Shown here one piece after another: positions 40,933 through 49,240 of a stretch of 64,000 bases of DNA (the stretch's first letter is position 1; every line of letters begins with the position of its first letter). The notes below the pieces were generated by a model. It saw only the letters and a list, made by a program, of their open reading frames with translations, was not told where the DNA came from and searched no databases. The DNA lies in the IMG/VR virus record IMGVR_UViG_3300008110_000030, positions 98,707 through 162,706 of that record; one strand, given 5' to 3'. The stretch comes from a virus. The position numbers and the translations under genes are program-made.

Positions 40933-42018
40933 ATGGCAAAGAGCGAAATTAGTGCAAATCGTACAGTCACCCCTAACGAGGCTAAAAAGTCAATACGTAG
41001 AGCTATTAAGAAACAACGTCCTATTTTTATGTGGGGTGCGCCTGGTATTGGCAAGTCGGACATTGTTCGACAGATTGCAAATGAAAATGGACGTAACGTA
41101 ATTGACGTTCGTTTACCTCTTTGGGAACCTACCGATATTAAAGGTATTCCATATTACAACGCTGTTGAAAATACTATGAGTTGGGCTCCTCCAGCTGAAC
41201 TTCCTAGTGACCCAGAATGCACCGACGTATTGTTTTTGGACGAACTTAATGCGGCTCCTCCTAGTGTACAAGCGGCGGCTTATCAGCTTATTTTGAATCG
41301 TCGTGTAGGTACTTATGTACTGCCAAAAGGTGTTAGCATTGTTGCCGCAGGTAACCGTGAAACTGATAAAGGTGTTACTTATCGTATGCCAGCTCCGTTG
41401 GCTAACCGTTTTGTTCACTTGGAATTGCGTGTAGACTTTGATGACTGGAATCAGTGGGCCACTTCAAACAAAATACACAAGGACGTTGCTGGTTATCTAA
41501 ACTATGCAAAACAAGACTTGTACGACTTTGATCCTAAATCCGCAAGTCGTTCATTTGCTACTCCACGCACTTGGTCATTTGTTAGCGAATTGTTAGACGA
41601 AGATGATGACGATATTGGTACATTGACTGATTTGGTTGCAGGATGTGTTGGTGAAGGTCTTGCTGTTAAGTTTATGGCACACCGTAAGATTTCTGGTCAG
41701 TTGCCTAACCCATCTGAAATCCTCGATGGCAAAGTAAAAGAGTTGAAAATTAAAGAAATTTCAGCGATGTATTCTTTGACTATTGGCATGTGCTATGAGC
41801 TTGATGAGCGTCATAATAAGAAAGCCAAAGATTGGGATAGCATGGCAGACAACTTCTTCCGTTTTATGATGGACAATTTCCCAACTGAGATTGTTGTTAT
41901 GGGCGCAAAAACTGCTCTTACTAACTTCCAACTGCCATTTGATCCAGCTGAAATGAAGAACTTTGATGAGTTCCATGATCGTTTTGGCAAGTATGTTATT
42001 ACTGCCCTTGAAAAATAA
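40933..42018 (+). CDS. MoxR-type AAA+ ATPase
   Basis: A 361-residue AAA+ ATPase of the MoxR family: Walker A GAPGIGKS at residues 35-42, VLFLDELNAAPPSVQAAAYQLIL as Walker B, VAAGNRETDKG as sensor 1 and PLANRFVHLEL with the arginine finger. MoxR proteins act with VWA-domain partners as chaperones that insert cofactors or remodel complexes. The next gene, separated only by a terminator and a promoter, encodes a VWA protein, so they likely form a pair. Confidence 0.88.
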   Translation: MAKSEISANRTVTPNEAKKSIRRAIKKQRPIFMWGAPGIGKSDIVRQIANENGRNVIDVRLPLWEPTDIKGIPYYNAVENTMSWAPPAELPSDPECTDVLFLDELNAAPPSVQAAAYQLILNRRVGTYVLPKGVSIVAAGNRETDKGVTYRMPAPLANRFVHLELRVDFDDWNQWATSNKIHKDVAGYLNYAKQDLYDFDPKSASRSFATPRTWSFVSELLDEDDDDIGTLTDLVAGCVGEGLAVKFMAHRKISGQLPNPSEILDGKVKELKIKEISAMYSLTIGMCYELDERHNKKAKDWDSMADNFFRFMMDNFPTEIVVMGAKTALTNFQLPFDPAEMKNFDEFHDRFGKYVITALEK

Positions 42019-42032
42019 AGTGCAAAAATAAC

Positions 42033-42062
42033 AAAGAAGGGGCTGAAAAGCCCTTTCTTTTA
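42033..42062 (+). terminator. Rho-independent terminator
   Basis: AAAGAAGGGGCT - GAAA - AGCCCTTTCTTT, a 12-bp stem with one G-U pair, GNRA-type loop, followed by TTTTAT overlap. It ends the MoxR transcript. Confidence 0.85.
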
Positions 42063-42091
42063 TAGACTTTTTCATATTTTTATGCTAAAAT
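42063..42091 (+). promoter_or_regulatory. Extended -10 promoter of the VWA gene
   Basis: TAGACT (42063-42068), 17 bp, TAAAAT (42086-42091) with TG one base before the -10 (42083-42084). SD AAAGGTAAC before ATG 42121. Confidence 0.65.
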
Positions 42092-42120
42092 ATACTATAT
42101 AAACGTAAGAAAGGTAACAC

Positions 42121-43332
42121 ATGTCCGCTACTGTAATGAAAGACGAGAACAATAAGAAAGTTCTTGAAAAGCGAGAATACACTACTAAAGAGAAAAATGA
42201 TGCAATTGAAAAGCTCATTACAGCTCGTGTAGGATTACTTCTACGCCAACCTTTCTTTGGCAATTTAGCTACTCGTTTACAACTTATTGATGCTAGTGAA
42301 TGGTGTCCTACTGCCGCCACTGATGGGCGTAATTTTTATTACAACATTGACTTTGTTAAAAAGCTCAGTGCAAAACAATGCGAGTTTCTTTTTGGTCATG
42401 AAACATTGCACAATGTATTTGATCACCTTACACGTCGATTAGACAGAGATCCAAGATTTTTTAACTATGCTTGTGACTTTGCTGTTAACCAAATTTTAGT
42501 TGACGAACGCATTGGTGAAAAAATTGACCAAGTGCAAATTTGCTTGGACTCTAAATACCGTGGCAAAAGCGCAGAAGAAATTTATGATGACTTGATGAAG
42601 AATGTTAAGTTTGTTGATGCTGATGAGTTCCTAAAACAACTTGGCGAACTTCTTGATGACCATATGGACTGGGATGAAGAAGGCGATCCCAGAGATGGTG
42701 AAGGCGGAGACAAAGATAGCAACGGTGCTCCCAAATATAGTAAAGAAGAATTGAAAAAAATTCGAGATGAATTAAAGGAAGCAATGGTTGATCTCACAGA
42801 ACCAAAAATGGATTGGCGTCAATTGTTACGTATGAATATTCAAAGTATTCTTCGTAGCAATTATAGTTTTATGCGTCCAAGCCGAAAAGGTTGGCATACT
42901 GGTGCAGTTTTGCCAGGTATGCTAAATGATGAAACTATCGATATCTGTATTGGTATTGATATGTCTGGTTCAATTGGTGATGCTCAAGCCAAAGACTTCT
43001 TAAGTGAAGTTAAGGGAATTATGGACGAGTATGTTGACTATAATATCCAACTTTGGTGCTTTGATACTGAAGTATATAACTATGCCAAATTTAGTGCTGA
43101 TAATGGTCAGGATTTAGATTCTTACGAAATTAAAGGTGGCGGCGGTACTGATTTTGACTGTAATTATAACTTCATGAAAGAGCAAGGGATTGAACCTAAG
43201 AAATTTGTAATGTTTACTGACGGATATCCATGCGGAAGCTGGGGAGATGAAGACTACTGTGATACATTGTTCATTATTCACGGACCAGAAGAAATAAAAT
43301 CTCCATTCGGTCAGTACGCACATTATAAATAA
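42121..43332 (+). CDS. Metallopeptidase-like / VWA-domain protein
   Basis: A 403-residue two-domain protein. The N-terminal half has HETLH (93-97, HExxH) and CDFAVNQIL, like the putative metallopeptidase domain of the DUF2201 family. The middle is a very acidic linker (about 180-210). The C-terminal half is a VWA domain with the MIDAS motif DMSGS (280-284), LWCFDT and FTDGYP. This is the partner type of MoxR ATPases, encoded just upstream. Together they may remodel a metal-dependent complex of host or phage. Confidence 0.8.
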   Translation: MSATVMKDENNKKVLEKREYTTKEKNDAIEKLITARVGLLLRQPFFGNLATRLQLIDASEWCPTAATDGRNFYYNIDFVKKLSAKQCEFLFGHETLHNVFDHLTRRLDRDPRFFNYACDFAVNQILVDERIGEKIDQVQICLDSKYRGKSAEEIYDDLMKNVKFVDADEFLKQLGELLDDHMDWDEEGDPRDGEGGDKDSNGAPKYSKEELKKIRDELKEAMVDLTEPKMDWRQLLRMNIQSILRSNYSFMRPSRKGWHTGAVLPGMLNDETIDICIGIDMSGSIGDAQAKDFLSEVKGIMDEYVDYNIQLWCFDTEVYNYAKFSADNGQDLDSYEIKGGGGTDFDCNYNFMKEQGIEPKKFVMFTDGYPCGSWGDEDYCDTLFIIHGPEEIKSPFGQYAHYK

Positions 43333-43347
43333 ACTGCGTAGATTATT

Positions 43348-43638
43348 ATGCCACTGAAAAATGGTACACTGAATCCTTTAAACGTTTTGGACTATCGAGT
43401 AGTACATCGTATTCCAAAGCATTTTGAAAGTGTCTATGTTGATGTAGATTGTGATAAACCTACATTAACAAGATGGATTTATACAAACCTAAATAGTAGG
43501 TTTTGTGTGCAATCAGAGCTTAATATATCTAATGGAAATTTTATGACAGAGTCAACTAAAATTGGATTTGAAGATCCAAGAGAATTGACAATGTTCATGC
43601 TTACATGCCCATATTTAGAAAATAGGAGAAATAAATGA
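43348..43638 (+). CDS. Small conserved phage protein
   Basis: A 96-residue protein (NVLDYRVVHRIPKHFESVYVDVDCDKPTLTRWIYTNLNSRFCVQ; GFEDPRELTMFML). Recurrent in marine T4-like phages from memory; function unknown. It overlaps the next gene by 4 bp. Confidence 0.55.
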   Translation: MPLKNGTLNPLNVLDYRVVHRIPKHFESVYVDVDCDKPTLTRWIYTNLNSRFCVQSELNISNGNFMTESTKIGFEDPRELTMFMLTCPYLENRRNK

Positions 43639-43895
43639 GTGAGCAAACTGAAGTACAAGCAACAGAAACTGTAGCAACAACCGCTGAAGCAACACCAGCA
43701 CCAGCAGCCGCACCTGATCTAACTGTTAACGATCTGCAAGCACTACGTACTATTATTGACGTTGCAAGTCAACGTGGTACATTCAAAGCAGGCGAACTAG
43801 CAAGTGTTGGTCAAGTGTACAATCGTTTAGAAGCTTTTCTAAACCATATTGCACCTGCTAAAACTGACGGCGCCGCTGAAGCGCCAAAACAATAA
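43635..43895 (+). CDS. Small conserved helical phage protein
   Basis: An 86-residue protein. An Ala/Thr/Pro-rich start (TETVATTAEATPAPAAAP) is followed by LTVNDLQALRTIIDVASQRGTFKAGELASVGQVYNRLEAFL, a block I recall from T4-like phages. Function unknown. It precedes the third AGGAAAATAAAATG signal. Confidence 0.6.
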   Translation: MSEQTEVQATETVATTAEATPAPAAAPDLTVNDLQALRTIIDVASQRGTFKAGELASVGQVYNRLEAFLNHIAPAKTDGAAEAPKQ

Positions 43896-43905
43896 GGAAA
43901 ATAAA

Positions 43906-44490
43906 ATGAAACACGTCGGAAAAATGAAAAATAATGACGCCCCAGTTGTCATTGTTTTTCGAACTATTCCGGGTGATCCACACAATTGTCTTGTGGTGGG
44001 TACCCAAGGGCTGGGGCCCACCCATCACGATGCATTGATGACCGAGATACAAACTCCAGAATCACAAGGTGCATTCGAGTTAGCTACAATTCTTGCAACA
44101 CGTAGATTCCCAGATAACAGCGAGATGTTGGCTTGGTTGCATTTTAATAAGAAACTTAGAAAAATAGCAACTAAAGATGTTATTGTAACTCCAACACCAA
44201 GTCAGTCAATTTCTTTAGATGAATTGAACAAACTTATTGCGGAACAAAAAGGTATATCTTTAGAAGAGCTAGCTGGTGGTAAGAAGACTGAAATTACTGA
44301 AATTGCACAAATTACAGAAACTCCAGTTGCCAATATTGCTGGCGAAGTTGAAGTGTTAGATGATACTAAGTTAGCCAAAAGTCTACGTAGTCAAGCAGAT
44401 TCTTTGTTTAAGGAAGCACAAACTTTACGTAAACAAGCAGACGATTTAGATCCTCCAAAGAAGAAAACTGCCAAAGCTGTAGAAGCTTAA
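43906..44490 (+). CDS. Conserved T4-like phage protein
   Basis: A 194-residue protein. The first 85 residues (DAPVVIVFRTIPGDPHNCLVVGTQGLGPTHHDALM; ATRRFPDNSEMLAWLH) are a module that I recall from marine T4-like phages; the remainder is a charged linker with a C-terminal coiled coil (KLAKSLRSQADSLFKEAQTLRKQADDL). ATG 43906 follows AAGGAAAATAAA. A short GC-rich stretch is seen at 43993-44031 in an otherwise AT-rich gene. Confidence 0.6.
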   Translation: MKHVGKMKNNDAPVVIVFRTIPGDPHNCLVVGTQGLGPTHHDALMTEIQTPESQGAFELATILATRRFPDNSEMLAWLHFNKKLRKIATKDVIVTPTPSQSISLDELNKLIAEQKGISLEELAGGKKTEITEIAQITETPVANIAGEVEVLDDTKLAKSLRSQADSLFKEAQTLRKQADDLDPPKKKTAKAVEA

Positions 44491-44501
44491 AGGGGGCAGT
44501 T

Positions 44502-44855
44502 ATTTCTAATACTTTTCCTAGAAGAGTTAGGATAGTATCTGGCTTGGATGCAAATTGGCGGGAGATTTTGGAAGACGTGTCGTTACGTGCTATCCCGATT
44601 AAATACATTGCAAGCGTAGAACTTGAACTCAAAAACCAAGATACCTGCTCTATAGATGTGGCATCTAAGTTACGTGACGACTGGTCAGGAAACTTAGAAA
44701 CTGCTTCAGTAGAACTGGAGAAACTAATTGGCGATGTCCATGAACTACACGGCGTTAGCATGGTCGAATACCTGCTAGATTTTGACATGATAAGGAGTGA
44801 GGTAAGTTTTACCTCAGCAAAATTAGGAAATGACAACAACAGCAATCGTAATTAG
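44502..44855 (+). CDS. Small conserved phage protein, ATT or TTG start
   Basis: A 117-residue protein from ATT 44502 (ISNTFPRRVRIVSGLDANWREILEDV...). The SD AGGGGG (44491-44496) lies 5 nt before ATT, while the first conventional start in frame is TTG 44544, 47 nt away from that SD. The residues before TTG look conserved and are part of the same domain, which supports the rare ATT start. It overlaps the DHFR gene by 26 bp. A TTG start (103 residues) is the alternative. Confidence 0.45.
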   Translation: MSNTFPRRVRIVSGLDANWREILEDVSLRAIPIKYIASVELELKNQDTCSIDVASKLRDDWSGNLETASVELEKLIGDVHELHGVSMVEYLLDFDMIRSEVSFTSAKLGNDNNSNRN

Positions 44856-45330
44856 TACAGAAGTAGGAGGCATCGGTATTAATGGCCGTATGCCTTGGCT
44901 TGAATTATTTTCAGCTAAAGATGCCTACCAAGAACTTGCCGAAAATAATATAGTATTAGTTGGTCGAAAATCTTTTGATTCACATCATCACTTACGTGGC
45001 GAAGTAACTTATGTTTATTCTAACAATGTAGACTTTGTAGAAAGTGATAATGTAAAAAGAGTTTCAGGATCTGCTGATGATATCATTAGCATGATTAAAG
45101 AAACACACCCAGATAAAAATATTATTATTGCAGGCGGTGTTAATGTGTTCAAAGAATTTTGGGATCACATTGACGATTGGCGTGTAACTATTGTTAAAGA
45201 GTTTGTGGTCTACGAAGAAGATATTGATTTAACATCTATTCAATACCACTGGAATGATAGACGTCTGCTTGGTGAAGGTGTAGATAACAATCAAAATTTT
45301 GAAATTTGGCATTACCGTAAGAAGGTCTAA
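44830..45330 (+). CDS. frd: Dihydrofolate reductase
   Basis: A 166-residue DHFR that regenerates tetrahydrofolate for thymidylate synthase. GIGINGRMPW (substrate loop), NNIVLVGRKSFDS (NADPH site) and IIIAGGVNVFKEF are present. The gene overlaps the preceding one by 26 bp and shares its last base with thyA, so DHFR and TS are coupled as in T4 (frd-td). Confidence 0.9.
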   Translation: MTTTAIVISTEVGGIGINGRMPWLELFSAKDAYQELAENNIVLVGRKSFDSHHHLRGEVTYVYSNNVDFVESDNVKRVSGSADDIISMIKETHPDKNIIIAGGVNVFKEFWDHIDDWRVTIVKEFVVYEEDIDLTSIQYHWNDRRLLGEGVDNNQNFEIWHYRKKV

Positions 45331-46202
45331 TGGATAATTATCACAGTCTAATATCAAAAATAATCAACGAAGGTTCACTAAAAGAAGATCGAACTGGAGT
45401 AGGTACAATTAGTTTATTTGGGGAGCAACTTAGATTTGATTTAAACAAAGGCTTCCCTGCAATTACAACCAAAAAGTTAGCATGGAAAGCAGTAGTTAGC
45501 GAACTGCTTTGGTTTATTTTAGGTAGTGGTGACGAACGTAAACTTAAAGAAATTTTACACGGTGACGCAAATAGTGATAAGAAGACTATCTGGTCTGAAA
45601 ATGCTAGCGCAGATTATTGGGTCAACAAACATCAAAAGAAACATAAAGACGACTTAGGTAGGATTTATGGAGTACAGTGGCGTACTTGGAGATCTCCAGT
45701 CTTTGGAGTTAACAAGATGGGCATTCGACACATTGACCAACTGCAACAATTGCTCAAGGGCATCAAAGAAGATCCAAACGGTCGTAGACACATTATCACA
45801 GCATGGAATCCAGGAGAGCTTGATTCAATGGCGCTACCGCCTTGCCATTGCTTTGCACAATTTTATGTAAACAACGGCAAACTGAGTTGTCAAATGTATC
45901 AACGTAGTGCTGACATTTTTCTAGGAGTGCCTTTTAACATCGCATCGTATGCTTTATTCACTCACATGATTGCTCAATGTTGTGATTTAGAAGTAGGCGA
46001 GTTAATCATTACGTTTGGTGATGTGCATTTGTATAATAATCATTTAGAGCAAGCACAACAGCAACTAGAAAGAGAAGCATTTGATTGTCCTAAACTGGTG
46101 TTAAACCCACAAATAAAGGACATTACAAAATTTGCAATGTCCGATATTAGTTTAGAAAACTATCAAAGTCACGACGCAATTTCAGCGCCAATGGCTGTTT
46201 AA
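45330..46202 (+). CDS. td: Thymidylate synthase (ThyA type)
   Basis: A 290-residue TS converting dUMP to dTMP. KEDRTGVGTISLFG, the catalytic loop PPCHCFAQF with C172, CQMYQRSADIFLGVPFNIASYALFTHMIAQ and LYNNHLEQAQQQL match the family; the length is close to T4 Td (286). It is the last plus-strand gene, converging with the tail-fibre block with a 4-bp tail-to-tail overlap and no visible terminator. No intron, unlike T4 td. Confidence 0.95.
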   Translation: MDNYHSLISKIINEGSLKEDRTGVGTISLFGEQLRFDLNKGFPAITTKKLAWKAVVSELLWFILGSGDERKLKEILHGDANSDKKTIWSENASADYWVNKHQKKHKDDLGRIYGVQWRTWRSPVFGVNKMGIRHIDQLQQLLKGIKEDPNGRRHIITAWNPGELDSMALPPCHCFAQFYVNNGKLSCQMYQRSADIFLGVPFNIASYALFTHMIAQCCDLEVGELIITFGDVHLYNNHLEQAQQQLEREAFDCPKLVLNPQIKDITKFAMSDISLENYQSHDAISAPMAV

Positions 46203-48253
46203 AGAATCACACACTCCACAAGTTTAACACCTGTATCACTATTAGTTTCTAAAGCAATAGCAAATACACCGTTAGCATGTGGAACTGACATAACAGCACA
46301 ACCATTATCAGAGGCGATTAGTTCATCGCCTTTCTTAATGGATCCAATTACTTTAACTGGAATACGGCCTTTTAGTGCAACAATGGTTCCGCCTTCTAAA
46401 CTATCGTTCATTAGATATGCAGGTTTATTACTAACTGCACCAATTGCACGTTTACCCCACTTACTGGCAGTAACTTCTTTTTCTCCGCCAATCATTAAGA
46501 CTGTGCCAACTTCGTATTCTGCATCTGCAAGATATTTTTCTGCCAAGTCAGCATAATTAGCACTAGTAGCAGTACCATGCACAATGTTTACAAATATGTC
46601 TGCTGCCGCATCACGTGCAACAATTGTACTTGGAGTGTTTAATACAGACGGAACTAATCCACCAAGTCTATCTGCGTTAGTGGCAGTACCAGCGATATTT
46701 CCTACTTGAATAGATCCGTTAGAATCTCTAACTACAATTGTAAACGGAGTGTTACTTATCGAAGCAACTCTAGGAACTTGGTTTTGATCTAAAATAGATA
46801 TTGATTGTTGTGCAGTTCCTAAGAATTGTACAGCTGATAAATTTCCGTCTGCATCACGCACTGCTACAGTATTTCTATATGGTGTTGGATTAACACTGGA
46901 AACTAGTCCTGTATAGTCTGTACTACCAATTCTTAGTTTAGCGGCTGTTTCAGATACACCAGAAAACGCACCTCTAAAAACTGTACTAGCACCACTCACA
47001 TCAACTGCTATTTGTTGGTCAACAGGAGCATTTAAATTAACTACATTACCATAATGGCTACCGTTAGTTCTTCCATTGAACACTGGTGTTAGGCCACTGA
47101 TTGTTAAAACTTCTGTGTTGTCATTTTTTACTATATTACCATTTACATTACCTACTAGTCTACCAACAAATCCAGCACTAGCAGATACAGTTGTTCCTTC
47201 TACTTTTCCTCTAAATGCCGCATTTCCAACGGGCAATCCAGGGTCATCAACTGCAACAAAATTGTTTGCAATAACGTTTTTAATTTTTTTGGTGTTTGTT
47301 CCAAGACTAAATGCACTATCAATATCTGGTACTAGACCAGTATTATCAAGAGCAATAACTTTTCTAAGTGTTCCAGAAACAGTTACACTTAAACTGAAAT
47401 TAGATCCAGTTATATTATTAAGATACGCTGTTCCAGCATTGTATCCTAAAAAGAAATTATCAGAACTTCCTAAAAATAAACCTTTAACATTTGAGAATGA
47501 ACCGTTTGGATTAAGCGATGGTTCAACTCTAATGGATAAGCTGGTATTCATAATTTGATTACCAGATCCTGTATTTTGTACAAAATTAGCCGCAGGAATT
47601 TCTATATTGTTTACCAATAATGATTCTGAAGTTTTTGCTACACCGCCAAATTTAATGTTAGGATAACTTGTTCTTGAAGGTAGCGTGATTCCTTTAAAAA
47701 TTTTACCAAACCCCGTTATAGGAGTCTGAGTTGAATCAATATCAAATTCGTCTTTAGAGAATACAGTAGAAATTGTGTCCTCAAACTGAGAAGCCAATAC
47801 AGTATGTCTATTACCGCCAGTGTCAATTAATACTTTAGATACAAGTTGAGCCGCATTAGGATTAACTAATAATGGTCCAATTAACTTGTGTTCAGTGCCG
47901 TTATAAGCAAATAGCTGACTTGTTGTAGTATTGAACCATAAGTCGCCTGCTAATTGTCCTGTTGGAGCTGTTGCACTATGTTCTATAGTACCTAAGGGTT
48001 TAAATTCAACTCCATTGTAAATCTTGATCTTTTTAACACTGGTGTCAAACCAAAGTTGACCAGTTATTTTATTTGTTGGTTCTACAGAATTAGCAAAATT
48101 TTCTAGTAGATATACTAAACTCTCATTTAATGATTTTCCGTATCCAGAATAGTTTTTTCCAGGCAAATTTAAGTCTGTAGAAATGTTATCTACAGAACCA
48201 TCCTGTATTACAGCTATTGTTTGACCGTTAAATTTCTTTATTGTATATGGCAT
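46199..48253 (-). CDS. Tail-fibre-like protein 1 with C-terminal assembly domain
   Basis: A 684-residue protein. The N-terminal 110 residues carry the module shared by four genes here (PYTIKKFNGQ; SLVYLLENFANSVEPTNKITGQLWFDT; GDLWFNTTTSQLFAYNGTE). The middle is Ser/Thr/Asn/Gly-rich beta structure. The end (about 560-684) has ADLAEKYLADAEYEVGTVLMIGGEKEVTAS, a C-terminal domain I know from cyanophage tail fibres, where it may help trimerisation or processing. It is driven by GTAAATA at 48276-48282. Confidence 0.75.
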   Translation of the reverse strand: MPYTIKKFNGQTIAVIQDGSVDNISTDLNLPGKNYSGYGKSLNESLVYLLENFANSVEPTNKITGQLWFDTSVKKIKIYNGVEFKPLGTIEHSATAPTGQLAGDLWFNTTTSQLFAYNGTEHKLIGPLLVNPNAAQLVSKVLIDTGGNRHTVLASQFEDTISTVFSKDEFDIDSTQTPITGFGKIFKGITLPSRTSYPNIKFGGVAKTSESLLVNNIEIPAANFVQNTGSGNQIMNTSLSIRVEPSLNPNGSFSNVKGLFLGSSDNFFLGYNAGTAYLNNITGSNFSLSVTVSGTLRKVIALDNTGLVPDIDSAFSLGTNTKKIKNVIANNFVAVDDPGLPVGNAAFRGKVEGTTVSASAGFVGRLVGNVNGNIVKNDNTEVLTISGLTPVFNGRTNGSHYGNVVNLNAPVDQQIAVDVSGASTVFRGAFSGVSETAAKLRIGSTDYTGLVSSVNPTPYRNTVAVRDADGNLSAVQFLGTAQQSISILDQNQVPRVASISNTPFTIVVRDSNGSIQVGNIAGTATNADRLGGLVPSVLNTPSTIVARDAAADIFVNIVHGTATSANYADLAEKYLADAEYEVGTVLMIGGEKEVTASKWGKRAIGAVSNKPAYLMNDSLEGGTIVALKGRIPVKVIGSIKKGDELIASDNGCAVMSVPHANGVFAIALETNSDTGVKLVECVIL

Positions 48254-48275
48254 GTCAACTCTCAGTTATTTCTAA

Positions 48276-48282
48276 TATTTAC
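48276..48282 (-). promoter_or_regulatory. Late-promoter-like GTAAATA
   Basis: GTAAATA on the minus strand, 22 bp before the ATG of the fibre gene at 48253 with a GAGAG SD in between. Confidence 0.5.
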
Positions 48283-48284
48283 CA

Positions 48285-48749
48285 TTAAACTACTTTCTTA
48301 GAAAGCATGGCTGCTTCTTGCTCTTTTGATACCCAAGTATATGCTTCTGAATTGCCTGAATATGCTTGAACTTTTTGTAAATGTTCTTGTCTAACTGCCT
48401 TTAAAAAGTCTCTCATGGCCACAAATTCTGGGGTTTTTTCACTAGCATTTTTATCTAGCATGTCTACTAAAATATTCATTTGCTTGTGTATTGAATAAGT
48501 TTCTAAAACTTTTAGGTTAGTAGCGTAATTTAATGTAGATTCAGTAATGACTGGCTTGTCTAGTCTAGACATAATTTGTCCAGTTGCATAGTCCCCGCTC
48601 CAATATTCTTGATTTCCAGCGTCAATGCTCACATCTCTGATATAAAACTTAGTCAAATCTAATATTGACTCATCAGTGTCAGCAGTGATCTCGCCAATAA
48701 GAACCCCTGTAGATTTTAAAAACAATAATTTTCTATTTTCTTTTGCCAT
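48285..48749 (-). CDS. Small protein in fibre cluster
   Basis: A 154-residue protein (AKENRKLLFLKSTGVLIGEITADTDE; EYWSGDYATGQIMSRLDKPVITESTLN; long helix ILVDMLDKNASEKTPEF). ATG 48749 overlaps the stop of the oxygenase gene (TAATG) with GGGGAA as SD; an upstream ATG 12 nt away is less likely. Being inserted between fibre genes, it may be a fibre chaperone or attachment factor; this is inference. Confidence 0.5.
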   Translation of the reverse strand: MAKENRKLLFLKSTGVLIGEITADTDESILDLTKFYIRDVSIDAGNQEYWSGDYATGQIMSRLDKPVITESTLNYATNLKVLETYSIHKQMNILVDMLDKNASEKTPEFVAMRDFLKAVRQEHLQKVQAYSGNSEAYTWVSKEQEAAMLSKKVV

Positions 48750-49240
48750 TATATTCCCCAACTTAATACAAGACTATACTTTGATTGTTCGTCTTGTCCT
48801 ATTTCTGTTACTTCGTGTTCAATATGAATAGGCATTTCTAAATATGCTCCAGGTTCTTCTTCAACAAAATTCCCGTTGCCTTCTTTATCGTACCAAACAA
48901 AATGAGGCTTATCACTTCTTAAAAATATCAACTTAAACTTCCAATATGCTCCTTGAGAATCTTTATGTCTTTTTAAAAAGTCCCCTGAATCATACCTATT
49001 AATTACAAAGCTAGTAGCAGTTTTATCTTCATCACTTAACGTTTTAAAAATAGCTGCCTTTAATTCATCACTCATATTAAAATAAAAAAGAGATTTCATT
49101 TGACTATCTCCGTACACAGTAGAAAAATTATATTTTTCATTTGTTTGTCTTAGAGAAAAATTATGAGTTTCTTTTTCTGCTATCTCTATAATTTCACTTG
49201 GATTAGTCAAATAATTCTTAATTAAGTTAACCTGATACAT
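48749..49240 (-). CDS. 2OG-Fe(II) oxygenase in fibre cluster
   Basis: A 163-residue protein of the prolyl-4-hydroxylase-like type. INRYDSGDFLKRHKDSQG gives the HxD metal site, HIEHEVTEI the distal His, and SKYSLVLSWG the 2-oxoglutarate-binding region. Start 49240 overlaps the end of the fibre gene at 49227 by 14 bp. A second, unrelated-looking oxygenase is at 32570. Its placement within tail-fibre genes suggests that it could hydroxylate a fibre protein. Confidence 0.7.
   Translation of the reverse strand: MYQVNLIKNYLTNPSEIIEIAEKETHNFSLRQTNEKYNFSTVYGDSQMKSLFYFNMSDELKAAIFKTLSDEDKTATSFVINRYDSGDFLKRHKDSQGAYWKFKLIFLRSDKPHFVWYDKEGNGNFVEEEPGAYLEMPIHIEHEVTEIGQDEQSKYSLVLSWGI

Noticed and set aside
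43990-44035. GC-rich stretch with GGTGGG and CCCACC arms inside the gene at 43906
   Set aside because: It encodes a conserved-looking part (VVGTQGLGPTHHD), so protein constraint explains it; no terminator or promoter context.
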